From contig JAAYJQ010000005.1 in assembly GCA_012522855.1 (NCBI GenBank), positions 1-64,000 of the forward strand: a stretch of 64,000 bases of DNA, read 5' to 3'. A program made the translations under genes and the position numbers. The notes beneath the pieces were generated by a model that did no database searches, was not told the origin of the DNA, and saw only the letters and a list, made by a program, of their open reading frames with translations. Of the stretch, positions 29,762-37,254 are shown one piece after another; position 1 is the stretch's first letter; each line of letters opens with the position of its first letter. The stretch is from Bacteroidales bacterium. GTDB lineage: Bacteria; Bacteroidota; Bacteroidia; Bacteroidales; UBA932.

Positions 29762-30673
29762 CTATGGAATATGCAGAAACTTCTTGACCTGATAGGTGTT
29801 TGCCCCACAGCAGGCGATCAACTTATGTGAATAGGTGATTTTTTCATGAACCGGCAGTCTAAGCAGATCTCCTATATTCCGAAGCCCCCTTTCTTGCGAG
29901 ACGAAATTGGCCATTTTGATGTAGATGCTGTCAAGACGTCGTTCGCGCTCTTCTTTGATCTCGTATTCGCTTCCCGTGTTCGAACGAAAAGCAAGCAGCA
30001 TCCCGTCGAAGGACCCGTACAGGCGGGTGCAGGCCGTGAAATCGATGACTGAATAGATGGACACGATCTGGTCGGTCAGCTGCTTGCTTTCGTCCAGTGT
30101 CAATTCGTCGAAAATCCGGTCCAGATACGCATATGTCAGAGCCCTTTTCTGAAGATGTACACTCGTGACGAATGCGATGGCTTGCCGCAACCTCGGCGAA
30201 GTTTTCCGTAGGACGATTGGATCCGAGAAGGGATTTCGGGATCGGGCGTAGGCAAGAAAATTCCATTGCCACTGTTCAGCCGATTTGCAGAGCCGTGCCT
30301 CGACCGGATTGTTGTAGACGTAGGCCAGTGCGGTTCTTCGAGCCTTGTCACTCGCCTTGGCGGCCATCCCGCACCGCTCGAAAAGTTGACCTTTCAACCC
30401 ATACCGGCGGTTGTACTCCAGCGAGAAGCAGGAAGTGTAGTCGCGGACGAATGCGGAGAGTTCTGCCTGGGAATCCGTCTCGACCAGCACATGGATGTGG
30501 TCAAACATGAGGCATAGTCCGAGAATCCGTACTTTGTGTTTTTCTGCATAAATGCAGAAGAGTGTGTAGAACACGAGGAAATCTTTGACTGAATAGAAGA
30601 TCAGTCCCCTCGAAACTGGGCGTTGGTAGATATGCATCAGCACCACGCCGGAGAATTTTCTTCTGGGTTTCAT
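29762..30673 (-). CDS. REP-associated tyrosine transposase (RAYT, Y1/IS200-like)
   Basis: Single-strand DNA transposase relative of 303 residues from the ATG at 30673; an upstream in-frame start at 30724 would add 17 residues with no similarity. The HUH motif appears in LMFDHIHVLVETD, and the likely catalytic tyrosine lies in AYVYNNPVEARLC. The Y1 domain covers about residues 10-135; the C-terminal half (about 150-303) is unassigned and longer than in minimal RAYTs. No inverted terminal repeats or target duplication are seen; instead REP palindromes with core GCCCTAGGGC lie on both sides, 64 bases past the stop and 106 bases before the start. This is the standard REP/RAYT arrangement, in which the enzyme is domesticated and maintains the REPs. 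Confidence 0.85.
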   Translation of the reverse strand: MKPRRKFSGVVLMHIYQRPVSRGLIFYSVKDFLVFYTLFCIYAEKHKVRILGLCLMFDHIHVLVETDSQAELSAFVRDYTSCFSLEYNRRYGLKGQLFERCGMAAKASDKARRTALAYVYNNPVEARLCKSAEQWQWNFLAYARSRNPFSDPIVLRKTSPRLRQAIAFVTSVHLQKRALTYAYLDRIFDELTLDESKQLTDQIVSIYSVIDFTACTRLYGSFDGMLLAFRSNTGSEYEIKEERERRLDSIYIKMANFVSQERGLRNIGDLLRLPVHEKITYSHKLIACCGANTYQVKKFLHIP

Positions 30674-30779
30674 AGTAATGCATTTAGGTCTTGCGAATGT
30701 AACGATTTTCCCCGACAGTTCCAATGTCTATTCCCAGGTATCTGTCCCGGTTCCCACAGTATCCCTGCTTTCGGAATAT

Positions 30780-30805
30780 GCCCTAGGGCAAAATCGCCCT
30801 AGGGC
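30780..30805. repeat. REP-like palindrome, copy 2
   Basis: Two complete GCCCTAGGGC cores separated by AAAATC. It lies upstream of the RAYT gene and between it and the alkD-like gene. Confidence 0.8.
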
Positions 30806-30881
30806 AGTTGTTTGCGCTGAGACCCTTACAAGTCATGGTAGGCTCTTGTTGGGATTCGGTGGAGGGGAAAGCCGCTGTCGG

Positions 30882-31667
30882 CTACAGCGCGGGAGTGTCG
30901 CGGGTGATGCGGGATTCGCGGGCTTTCCGGACGTAGCGCTTCACGATGTCGCGGGGGAGGGTGCCGGCGGCGATGCCTGTGTTGACAAAGGAGCGGGTCT
31001 TGTCCGGGTCGCGGGCCAGGGCGGTGGCGAGCAGCCAGGCGACGGCCATCTGAATATAGTAGGGTTCTCCTTCTCGAAGTTTCAGTCCGGCCATCGCTGC
31101 AAGCGTCCGGTCCATGTCGTCCGGACCCAGGAAATAAGCCAGCGCCAGCACGATCGGCACCCGCCGTTCGAATTCGTCCCGGGCGGAAAAATGCCCTTCT
31201 ATCCACTTCCAGACCGCTTCTTTCTCATGATTATCCGCTGGACTTTTCTGGGGCGGGTCAGCAAAAGACGCGGATTCTGAACGCCTTTTTCGGGGACGGG
31301 TCAGCTTCGCCAGCCACTTTGCGTTGCAGCAGAAATTGTCGCAGATTGCCCAGTTGTCGATGGCCGGAATAAATGCATCCACATGGCGCAGTCTATCTTC
31401 GAGCGGGCAGATGATATAGTTCAGCATCAGCCCCCAGACCATCCGCTCGTCATGGCTCAGGCGTTTTTCCCTTGCGAAAGCGTCGAGCGTTTCCCGCCAG
31501 TCTTCCCGTCGGGCCAGCGACTTTGCCACCTGTTTCAACTCCGGCGTATGCAGCCCCAGGATAACCGTTCCGGGTTTGGGGGCGATGATCTTCCGGTGCC
31601 CCTCTCGGTACGCCAGATCCGTCCGGTAGCGTTCGCACACCAGCGGAAGCAGCAGATCTTCAATCAT
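30882..31667 (-). CDS. AlkD-like DNA alkylation repair glycosylase
   Basis: 261 residues from the ATG at 31667; the longer frame to 31700 would start inside the predicted promoter. The all-helical HEAT-like layout and motifs LHTPELKQVAKSLAR, DNWAICDNFC and GDDM-type spacing match the AlkD family, which removes bulky or cationic alkyl bases such as 7-methylguanine. The central linker (about 140-165, RPRKRRSESASFADPPQK) looks like an insertion relative to compact family members. Its 3' end lies near REP copy 2. Confidence 0.8.
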   Translation of the reverse strand: MIEDLLLPLVCERYRTDLAYREGHRKIIAPKPGTVILGLHTPELKQVAKSLARREDWRETLDAFAREKRLSHDERMVWGLMLNYIICPLEDRLRHVDAFIPAIDNWAICDNFCCNAKWLAKLTRPRKRRSESASFADPPQKSPADNHEKEAVWKWIEGHFSARDEFERRVPIVLALAYFLGPDDMDRTLAAMAGLKLREGEPYYIQMAVAWLLATALARDPDKTRSFVNTGIAAGTLPRDIVKRYVRKARESRITRDTPAL

Positions 31668-31697
31668 AAAATGTTCATGTTCGCGTATTTGTCCCTT

Positions 31698-31705
31698 CAA
31701 AGATA
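31698..31705 (-). promoter_or_regulatory. Predicted -7 box (TATCTTTG) of the alkD-like gene
   Basis: TAnnTTTG match 30 bases upstream of the ATG at 31667. It supports that start over the longer open frame. Confidence 0.5.
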
Positions 31706-31776
31706 GTCAGGATTGCCCGATTTCCATTTTCTATTCCGCCGATTTTTCCCGATATTTGTATAAATATCCAGAAAAT

Positions 31777-32361
31777 ATGAAACAGATTATCTATTCCCTT
31801 ATCGCCCTCACGGCACTGATCGCTTCCGGATGCCGAAACACCCCGGGCGGACAAAATGCGGAAAGCAGCGAAGAGAATGCAATTACAAAAGTACAACCGA
31901 ACATGATAGACGAATCAATTCCTTTGGGCAACATTGAAGAAGTCCGGCAGTTTCTGCAGGACGCAGGTTATTACTTCCTCGCAACCGTCGACGACACCGA
32001 CCCCTTCGGTGCGGAATATGCGATTCCACAGGCCCGGGTCAGACCGTTCGGAACTGCTGAAATCTTCGAAGGGAAACTGTACATCCAGACGGGCAAGGTG
32101 AAGGACGTGTACAAACAGATCGTCGCGAATCCGAACGTGGAGATCTGCGCGGTCGGCAAGGATGGAACCACTTGGATCCGTATCGCCGGACAGCTTGTCC
32201 CGGATGAGCGCGTCGAGGCGAAGCAGTACATGCTCGATCAGAATCCGGGGCTGAAGCAGATGTATTCCGCCACGGACGACAACACGATCGTGCTCTACTT
32301 CCAGAATGCCGTAGCGACATTCAGTTCCTTCACTGCGGAGCCTCGGACCGTACGCTTCTGA
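31777..32361 (+). CDS. Predicted lipoprotein with pyridoxamine 5'-phosphate oxidase-like split barrel
   Basis: 194 residues. The N-terminus is a lipoprotein signal (IIYSLIALTALIASGC, acylated Cys at about 19) and a linker of about 30 residues rich in Ser, Glu and Asn. The rest (about 50-190) is a FMN-binding split barrel: YYFLATVDD, ARVRPFGTAEIFEGKLYIQT and GKVKDVYKQIVANPNVEICAV. Close relatives are usually cytosolic, begin at the barrel, and reduce or bind flavin or F420-like cofactors. An internal Met near 31903 could start a cytosolic form, but no promoter is seen there. Function is unknown; export is the unusual point. Confidence 0.75.
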   Translation: MKQIIYSLIALTALIASGCRNTPGGQNAESSEENAITKVQPNMIDESIPLGNIEEVRQFLQDAGYYFLATVDDTDPFGAEYAIPQARVRPFGTAEIFEGKLYIQTGKVKDVYKQIVANPNVEICAVGKDGTTWIRIAGQLVPDERVEAKQYMLDQNPGLKQMYSATDDNTIVLYFQNAVATFSSFTAEPRTVRF

Positions 32362-32428
32362 TTCTTTCCTGCTTCCGGTCCTCGTGGAGCGGCTCCCGAG
32401 CCTCTTCATCACTTGTCAGTTTGAAATA

Positions 32429-33085
32429 CTAGGAATATTCAAGCAGCCGGAGGATGTCCGCGAAGTTGTCGATGAGCCGGTCGGGTTCGGCGGCGCGGAG
32501 TTCGTCCAACGAGCCGTTGCCATAGGTGACGGCGCAGGTGCGGCACCCCGCGCTTTTACCCATCAGGATGTCATAGGGGGCATCCCCGACGACGAGGGCG
32601 CGCGCGGCATCCACTCCGAAATGCGCCAACGTCTTTAACACCATGTCGGGTTCCGGTTTCGGATGCTCGACTTCATCCGTCCCGATCAGGAAAGAGACAT
32701 ATTCCCGGATTTCGACCTCGTCCACCATCATTTCCAGAGATTCATGCCTGCGGCTGCTTGCGATGGCGATTTGGATCCCGGATGATTTCAGACGCTTCAA
32801 GGTTTCCTTTACGTGGGGGAAAAGAGTCGTCCGGCTCCGTCGGCGGTTGTTTACGAACAGTCTTCTGTAGGTCTCGGCGCAGCATTCGATGCGGTTGTCC
32901 GGCAACTCCGGGTAGAGCACCCGGAAACATTCCGCCAGCGGAAGCCCGATCGTGGCATTGCAGGCTTCCCGCGAGCGGGGCTCCAATCCCAGTTCGGCCA
33001 TCGTGCCCAGCATCGTTTCGGTGATCACTTCATTGGTGTCCCCGATCGTTCCGTCGAAGTCCAGGATAACGAGTTCGATGTTCAT
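32429..33085 (-). CDS. HAD-family phosphatase (phosphoglycolate phosphatase-like)
   Basis: 218 residues. Nucleophile and acid aspartates are D9 and D11 in VILDFDGTIGDT; motif II is in AIASSRRHESL, the lysine in HPKPEPDMVL, and the acidic motif in VVGDAPYDI. The alpha-helical cap (about 20-85) places it in the beta-phosphoglucomutase/Gph group. Substrate is not certain. It starts 15 bases after ettA ends, in the same orientation, probably on one transcript. Confidence 0.85.
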   Translation of the reverse strand: MNIELVILDFDGTIGDTNEVITETMLGTMAELGLEPRSREACNATIGLPLAECFRVLYPELPDNRIECCAETYRRLFVNNRRRSRTTLFPHVKETLKRLKSSGIQIAIASSRRHESLEMMVDEVEIREYVSFLIGTDEVEHPKPEPDMVLKTLAHFGVDAARALVVGDAPYDILMGKSAGCRTCAVTYGNGSLDELRAAEPDRLIDNFADILRLLEYS

Positions 33086-33100
33086 TGCTTCGCGGCTGGG

Positions 33101-34777
33101 CTACTTCGTCAGTTTCCGGTATTTGAAGCGCTTCGGCTCCATATTGCCGAGCCGCATCTTCTTGTTTTCTTCATATTCGGAATAGGTTCCCTGGAAGAAG
33201 TACACCTGGGAATCGCCTTCGAAGGCGAGGATGTGGGTCGCGATCCGGTCCAGGAACCAGCGGTCGTGGCTGATGACCACGGCGCAGCCCGCGAAGCCCT
33301 CCAGGCCATCCTCGAGGGCGCGGATGGTGTTGACGTCCACATCGTTGGTCGGTTCGTCCAGCAGAAGGACGTTCCCGCCGTCTTTCAGCGTCAAGGCCAG
33401 ATGCAGGCGGTTCCGTTCGCCGCCGGAGAGCACGCCGCAGAGTTTCTCCTGGTCGGCGCCGGTGAAGTTGAAGCGGCTGACCCAGGAGCGGGCGTTGATG
33501 TCCCGGTTGCCGATGCGGATCCATTCCGAGTTCTCGGCGATCGTCTCGAAGACCGTCTTGTCCGGGTCGATGCTTCTGTGCTGCTGGTCCACGTAGGAAA
33601 TCTTGACCGTTTCCCCGATCTCGATGGAACCTGTGTCCGGTTTTTCCATACCCATGATCAGGCGGAAGAGGGTGGTCTTTCCCGCTCCGTTCGGACCGAT
33701 TACGCCGACGATGCCGGCGGGCGGCAGGACGAAATCCAGGTGCTCGAAGAGGAGCTTGTCTCCGTAGCCCTTGCTGACATCGTGGAATTCGATGACCTTG
33801 TTCCCCAGGTGCGGGCCGTTCGGAATATAGATTTCCAAATTTTGCTCCTTCTGCCTGGCATCTTCCGAGGCCAACTTTTCATAGGCTCCCAGACGGGCTT
33901 TTTGCTTGGCCTGCCGGGCCTTGGGGGCCATTCGTACCCATTCCAACTCGCGCTCCAGGGTTCTCCGCCGCCTGCTTTCCTGCTTTTCCTCCATGGCAAG
34001 ACGCTTGGCCTTCTGCTCCAGCCAGCTGGAGTAGTTGCCCTTCCAGGGGATTCCTTCGCCGCGGTCCAGTTCCAGAATCCAGCCGGCCACATTGTCGAGG
34101 AAGTAACGGTCGTGCGTGACAGCGATCACCGTGCCCTTGTACTTGTGCAGGTGGGCTTCCAGCCACTGAATGCTCTCGGTGTCCAGATGGTTGGTCGGCT
34201 CGTCCAGCAGGAGGACATCCGGTTCCTGCAGCAGCAGGCGGCAGAGGGCCACCCTTCTCCGTTCACCTCCCGACAGGTTTTTGATGACCGCATCGGAAGG
34301 AGGGCATTGGAGGGCGTCCATGGCCATTTCCAGTTTGGAGTCGATCTCCCAGCCTCCGCAGTGCTCAATCTTTTCGGTCAATTCTCCCTGCCGTTCGATG
34401 AGTTTGTTCATGGCATCGTCGTCCATGGGTTCCATGAATTTCAGGGAAATAGCATTGTATTCCTGAAGCAGATCCATAACGGGCTGGACACCCTCCTGAA
34501 CCACTTCTATCACCGTCTTGTCAGGAGCCATCCGCGGCTCTTGTTCCAGATAACCGACCGAATAGCCCGGCGCCCAGACGACTTCGCCCCGGTAGGATTT
34601 CTCCACGCCGGCGATGATTTTCAGGAGGGTGGACTTGCCGGAGCCGTTGAGGCCGATGATGCCGATCTTGGCCCCGTAAAAGAAGGAAAGGTAGATGTCC
34701 TTGAGGATGACGCGGTTGTTGTGCGGGAGGATTTTCCCGACCCCGTTCATCGAGAAAATGATTGTCTCGTCTGCCAT
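33101..34777 (-). CDS. ettA: ABC-F protein EttA (energy-dependent translational throttle)
   Basis: Soluble twin-ATPase of 558 residues that binds the ribosomal E site and gates the first elongation step according to ATP level. Two ABC modules: GLNGSGKSTLLKI with LSGGERRRVALCR and LLLDEPTNHLD, then GPNGAGKTTLFRL with LSGGERNRLHLAL and LLLDEPTNDVD, joined by a basic linker (RRRRTLERELEWVRMAPKAR). The ATG at 34777 (product MADETIIF) is chosen because the TATCTTTG promoter at 34806-34799 lies between it and the longer in-frame start at 34801. Confidence 0.93.
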   Translation of the reverse strand: MADETIIFSMNGVGKILPHNNRVILKDIYLSFFYGAKIGIIGLNGSGKSTLLKIIAGVEKSYRGEVVWAPGYSVGYLEQEPRMAPDKTVIEVVQEGVQPVMDLLQEYNAISLKFMEPMDDDAMNKLIERQGELTEKIEHCGGWEIDSKLEMAMDALQCPPSDAVIKNLSGGERRRVALCRLLLQEPDVLLLDEPTNHLDTESIQWLEAHLHKYKGTVIAVTHDRYFLDNVAGWILELDRGEGIPWKGNYSSWLEQKAKRLAMEEKQESRRRRTLERELEWVRMAPKARQAKQKARLGAYEKLASEDARQKEQNLEIYIPNGPHLGNKVIEFHDVSKGYGDKLLFEHLDFVLPPAGIVGVIGPNGAGKTTLFRLIMGMEKPDTGSIEIGETVKISYVDQQHRSIDPDKTVFETIAENSEWIRIGNRDINARSWVSRFNFTGADQEKLCGVLSGGERNRLHLALTLKDGGNVLLLDEPTNDVDVNTIRALEDGLEGFAGCAVVISHDRWFLDRIATHILAFEGDSQVYFFQGTYSEYEENKKMRLGNMEPKRFKYRKLTK

Positions 34778-34798
34778 GGTGTCTGCTTGTTGTTCAGA

Positions 34799-34806
34799 CA
34801 AAGATA
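34799..34806 (-). promoter_or_regulatory. Predicted -7 box (TATCTTTG) of ettA
   Basis: TAnnTTTG match on the minus strand 21 bases upstream of the ATG at 34777. It settles the choice of start codon. Confidence 0.55.
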
Positions 34807-35131
34807 ACGCTTTTCAAGGGATTTGCCTGCTTGCCGGGAAGGGGAGGCCGGCAGTCACGTACCTCACCAGTTCTCGGCCGCCCGAGCCCGAGACTTTTCT
34901 GCAAACCACGGGCACATCGATCTCGTCTCCAGACCGCTGCAGGGCATATTCCTGTGGAAAATCCCCCTTTAAAATGGCCGTCTTGCCACGGCGATCGTGC
35001 CTGCAGCAACATACAGGGCATAATCTCGTGCCCGTGATTCGTAAAATAGGGCGGGGCATTGGCCGTTGGTTTTATCCAAGCAGGCGAGAAGAGCCTGCAG
35101 GCTTCTCAAAGGGCAGAGCTCCCTGAAATTG
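34807..35131. other. 325-base interval between ettA and the tmRNA, no assured gene
   Basis: It contains a minus-strand open frame of 81 codons (35059-34814, Cys-rich start, no recognised domain, no clear promoter), which may be chance in GC-rich DNA. Just beyond the tmRNA 3' end, 35088-35110 holds an imperfect stem (GAGAAG...CTTCTC around CCTGCAGG on the minus strand) that may help end tmRNA transcription, although no T tract follows. Confidence 0.3.
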
Positions 35132-35529
35132 TGGAGATGGGCGGAGTCGAACCGCCGTCCAAACAACGTACCAAACAGCTTTCTACACGTTTATTCTTCC
35201 TTTGGTTGTCGGCCGGGGGCTGCCGGAAGACGGGCCACCCGAGGCGTATCCTTTGAATCTTAGCCGGCTTGAAAGGAGTCCACCGGAGCGTCCTTCCTGA
35301 ATGATACCCCGAACTCGGACAGAGAAGGATTGAAGTCCGCGGGATACTCGTCGGAACCGCAACCTAGGCGGCTCGGATTAAGCTAATTGATCTGAGATCA
35401 GATTAGGCAGCGAGTGCGTAGTTGTTATTGGCAACTAAATTTTCCGTGACCAGGATTAACGGGCCGACCGCGGAAGAGCCCGACGTGCTTACCGTCCAGC
35501 ATCGATGCTGTCAAAACCAGAACATCCCC
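35132..35529 (-). ncRNA. ssrA: tmRNA (transfer-messenger RNA)
   Basis: About 398 bases. The 5' end GGGGATG pairs with CATCTCC at the 3' end (one G-U) to form the acceptor stem, with discriminator A at 35132; CCA is not encoded. The conserved 5' part continues TTCTGGTTTTGACAGC and the T-arm is GGACGGCGGTTCGACTCCGC. The reading frame at 35432-35403 starts at resume codon GCC and encodes ANNNYALAA followed by TAA, so the full tag is A-ANNNYALAA. It rescues stalled ribosomes with SmpB and marks products for ClpXP. Confidence 0.93.
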
Positions 35530-35567
35530 AGACGTGTGCCGGCGGACGGGTGAGGTTCGTCGGCGAA

Positions 35568-35575
35568 CAAATATA
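35568..35575 (-). promoter_or_regulatory. Predicted -7 box (TATATTTG) of the tmRNA gene
   Basis: TAnnTTTG match on the minus strand, 39 bases upstream of the mature 5' end. The primary transcript would carry a short leader removed by RNase P. Confidence 0.55.
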
Positions 35576-35670
35576 CTGAAAAATCCGTAAAAATGTTTCA
35601 AATGGACGCTCGGAAAAGCGCGCGGGAGGGGAAAATGTTCCAAAAAATTTGTAAGGACGCAATTTTGCCG

Positions 35671-35678
35671 TATCTTTG
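35671..35678 (+). promoter_or_regulatory. Predicted promoter of tRNA-Val (TATCTTTG)
   Basis: The -7 box TATCTTTG is preceded by TTTG at 35648-35651 with a 19-base spacer, the best -33/-7 pair in the window. The tRNA starts 39 bases downstream. Confidence 0.6.
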
Positions 35679-35716
35679 CAGTCCCCAAACAGTACCTTGC
35701 GGGCTGGTTTGCACAA

Positions 35717-35791
35717 GGGAGCATAGCTCAGCTGGTTCAGAGCATCTGCCTTACAAGCAGAGGGTCGGCGGTTCGAATCCGTCTGCTCCCA
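35717..35791 (+). tRNA. tRNA-Val (anticodon TAC)
   Basis: 75 bases with complete cloverleaf: acceptor GGGAGCA/TGCTCCC, D-stem GCTC/GAGC, anticodon stem TCTGC/GCAGA with loop CTTACAA (anticodon TAC), and T-arm GGCGG-TTCGAAT-CCGTC. CCA is not encoded (the sequence after the discriminator A is CAAG), so the nearby cca gene product is needed. Confidence 0.96.
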
Positions 35792-35840
35792 CAAGATGAA
35801 AAGAGGTCCGACATGTCCGACCCGCTCATCCGAAATTGAA

Positions 35841-35874
35841 AGCAGTCCGGCGGTTTCTGTCGGGCTGCTTTTGT
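35841..35874 (+). terminator. Rho-independent terminator after tRNA-Val
   Basis: AGCAGTCCG pairs with CGGGCTGCT (one G-U) and is followed by TTTTGTCTT. It lies 50 bases past the tRNA and just before the tcdA start. Confidence 0.65.
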
Positions 35875-35890
35875 CTTGGAATCCGGGAAT

Positions 35891-36679
35891 ATGTCCATGC
35901 TGACGGAAAAAGAAATATTCAACCGTACGGAACTCCTGCTGGGAGCGGACACGATGAAGGCCCTTTCGGAAAAACGGGTCATCCTCTTCGGCGTCGGCGG
36001 GGTCGGCAGCTGGTGCGCAGAGGGACTGGTCCGGTCGGGGATCACCCGTCTCACCCTCGTCGATCCGGACTGCATCGCGCCTTCGAATCTCAACCGCCAG
36101 CTCATGGCGACGGTGCATACGGTCGGCCGCGTCAAGGTGGAAGCCTTGAAGGAACGTCTCTTGGAAATCAATCCGCACGCGCGGATAACTGCCGTTCGGG
36201 AGGTATATTCCAAAGAAACCTCCGGACAATTTCCGTTGGATGCGTACGAATACGTGATCGATGCGGTAGACAGCCTGAAGGACAAAATTCATTTGCTGCT
36301 GCAGGCTTCCGCAAGTCGAGCGACCCTCTTCTCTTCGATGGGAGCCGCCCTCAAGATCGATCCGACACGGGTTCAAGTCGCTGAGTTTTGGAAGGTAAAG
36401 GGCTGTCCGCTGGCAGCCGCCATCCGCAGGCAGATGCGCCACAGCGGCATATTCCCGAAAAAACCCTTCCTGTGTGTGTACGGTACGGAGGTACGGGAGA
36501 ACCGGGGAGCCGCCGGAGGCGTCGAGACGGATACCTTCAAAAAAGCGCGGATCAACGGCGCGGTCGCGCCCGTCACAGCGATTTTCGGGATGACCCTGGC
36601 AGGGCTGCTGCTCAAGGATGTCGCCGATCGTCGTGATACGCAAGCCATTGATAATGATGCTGTTGATCGAAAGCCCTAG
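35891..36679 (+). CDS. tcdA: ThiF/E1-like tRNA threonylcarbamoyladenosine dehydratase
   Basis: 262 residues. The adenylate-binding motif VILFGVGGVGSWCAEGL and DPDCIAPSNLNRQ identify the E1-like superfamily; ATLFSSMGAALKIDPTRV and the AIRRQMRHSGI block are specific to TcdA (CsdL), which cyclises t6A37 of ANN-decoding tRNAs. Start is the ATG at 35891; the frame opens at a TTG (35876) within the preceding terminator. The stop codon TAG at 36677-36679 lies inside REP copy 3. Confidence 0.9.
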   Translation: MSMLTEKEIFNRTELLLGADTMKALSEKRVILFGVGGVGSWCAEGLVRSGITRLTLVDPDCIAPSNLNRQLMATVHTVGRVKVEALKERLLEINPHARITAVREVYSKETSGQFPLDAYEYVIDAVDSLKDKIHLLLQASASRATLFSSMGAALKIDPTRVQVAEFWKVKGCPLAAAIRRQMRHSGIFPKKPFLCVYGTEVRENRGAAGGVETDTFKKARINGAVAPVTAIFGMTLAGLLLKDVADRRDTQAIDNDAVDRKP

Positions 36680-36697
36680 GGCGGATTTGCCCTAGGG
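36673..36697. repeat. REP-like palindrome, copy 3, overlapping the tcdA stop
   Basis: GCCCTAGGGC, then GGATTT, then GCCCTAGGG. The first core supplies the TAG stop of tcdA. It is 5.9 kb from the RAYT gene and so shows the element moves away from its enzyme. Confidence 0.8.
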
Positions 36698-36729
36698 AAA
36701 AGTAGTAAGATGTTGATTATTAGCTGAAT

Positions 36730-37254
36730 ATGAAACACGGGGAACACGGGAAACACGGGAAACACGGGAAACACGGGGAACACGGGGAACACGGGGAACA
36801 CGGGGAACACCAGGAACACCGGGAACACCAGGAACACGGGGAACACCGGGAAGCGTTGATCTGGGATCCACTCCGGAAGAAGCAGGTGGCGCTTACACCG
36901 GAGGAGCGGGTGCGCCAATGGTTCATCGGCGTGCTGCAGCAGCGGATGAAGGTGCCTGCGCACATGATGATGAGCGAGGTGTCGATGAATTTCGGCAGGA
37001 AACTTTTTCGGGCGGACATCCTGGTGTACGGCCGGGACACGGCTCCTTTGATGGTGGTCGAGTGCAAACGGCCGGAGGTGGACATGAGCCGGGAGGTGCT
37101 GGATCAAGTGCTGCGGTACAACCTGGCGCTGGAGGTGAAGTACCTCGCGATCACGAACGGAACCAAGACCTTCGGCTTTGTCCGAAGCGGCGATACCTTC
37201 GTTCAGTTGAACGAATTCCCCGATTGGGAAACGATGCAAAAGTCAGAACCATGA
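36730..37254 (+). CDS. HsdR N-terminal-domain protein with His-rich tandem-repeat N-terminus
   Basis: 174 residues. Residues 2-40 are thirteen KHG/EHG-type triplets. The rest is a PD-(D/E)xK-like type I restriction N-terminal domain: [38 protein letters not shown], then [22 protein letters not shown]. The VVECK block, with an Asp in RADIL about 17 residues earlier, forms the expected nuclease-fold metal site. Stand-alone proteins of this type are common in Bacteroidota without HsdM or HsdS, and no such partners lie here. It overlaps cca by 4 bases (ATGA), so it is co-translated with an RNA-processing enzyme. Its function is not known. Confidence 0.78.
   Translation: MKHGEHGKHGKHGKHGEHGEHGEHGEHQEHREHQEHGEHREALIWDPLRKKQVALTPEERVRQWFIGVLQQRMKVPAHMMMSEVSMNFGRKLFRADILVYGRDTAPLMVVECKRPEVDMSREVLDQVLRYNLALEVKYLAITNGTKTFGFVRSGDTFVQLNEFPDWETMQKSEP
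36733..36849 (+). repeat. Thirteen 9-bp tandem repeats inside the HsdR_N-like gene
   Basis: The 9-base unit resembles GAACACGGG with A/G and G/C variants. The copies are in frame, so gain or loss of units changes protein length without a frameshift. The first units (to about 36780) alternate AAACACGGG and GAACACGGG; the last five are more diverged (GAACACCAG, GAACACCGG). Confidence 0.9.

Noticed and set aside
32813-34807. 664-codon open frame on the plus strand opposite ettA
   Set aside because: A shadow of ettA and the HAD gene; no promoter, signal or domain.
34814-35059. Possible 81-codon gene between ettA and the tmRNA
   Set aside because: No promoter, signal peptide or domain; the Cys-rich run could be chance. 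Recorded only in the interval entry.
35132-35170. tRNA-like T-arm taken for a tRNA on the minus strand
   Set aside because: Its acceptor partner lies about 390 bases away and the sequence between holds a tag frame, so it is the 3' end of the tmRNA.
36733-36849. Tandem repeats taken for a CRISPR array
   Set aside because: Units are 9 bases with no spacers and lie inside a coding frame; no cas genes are nearby.
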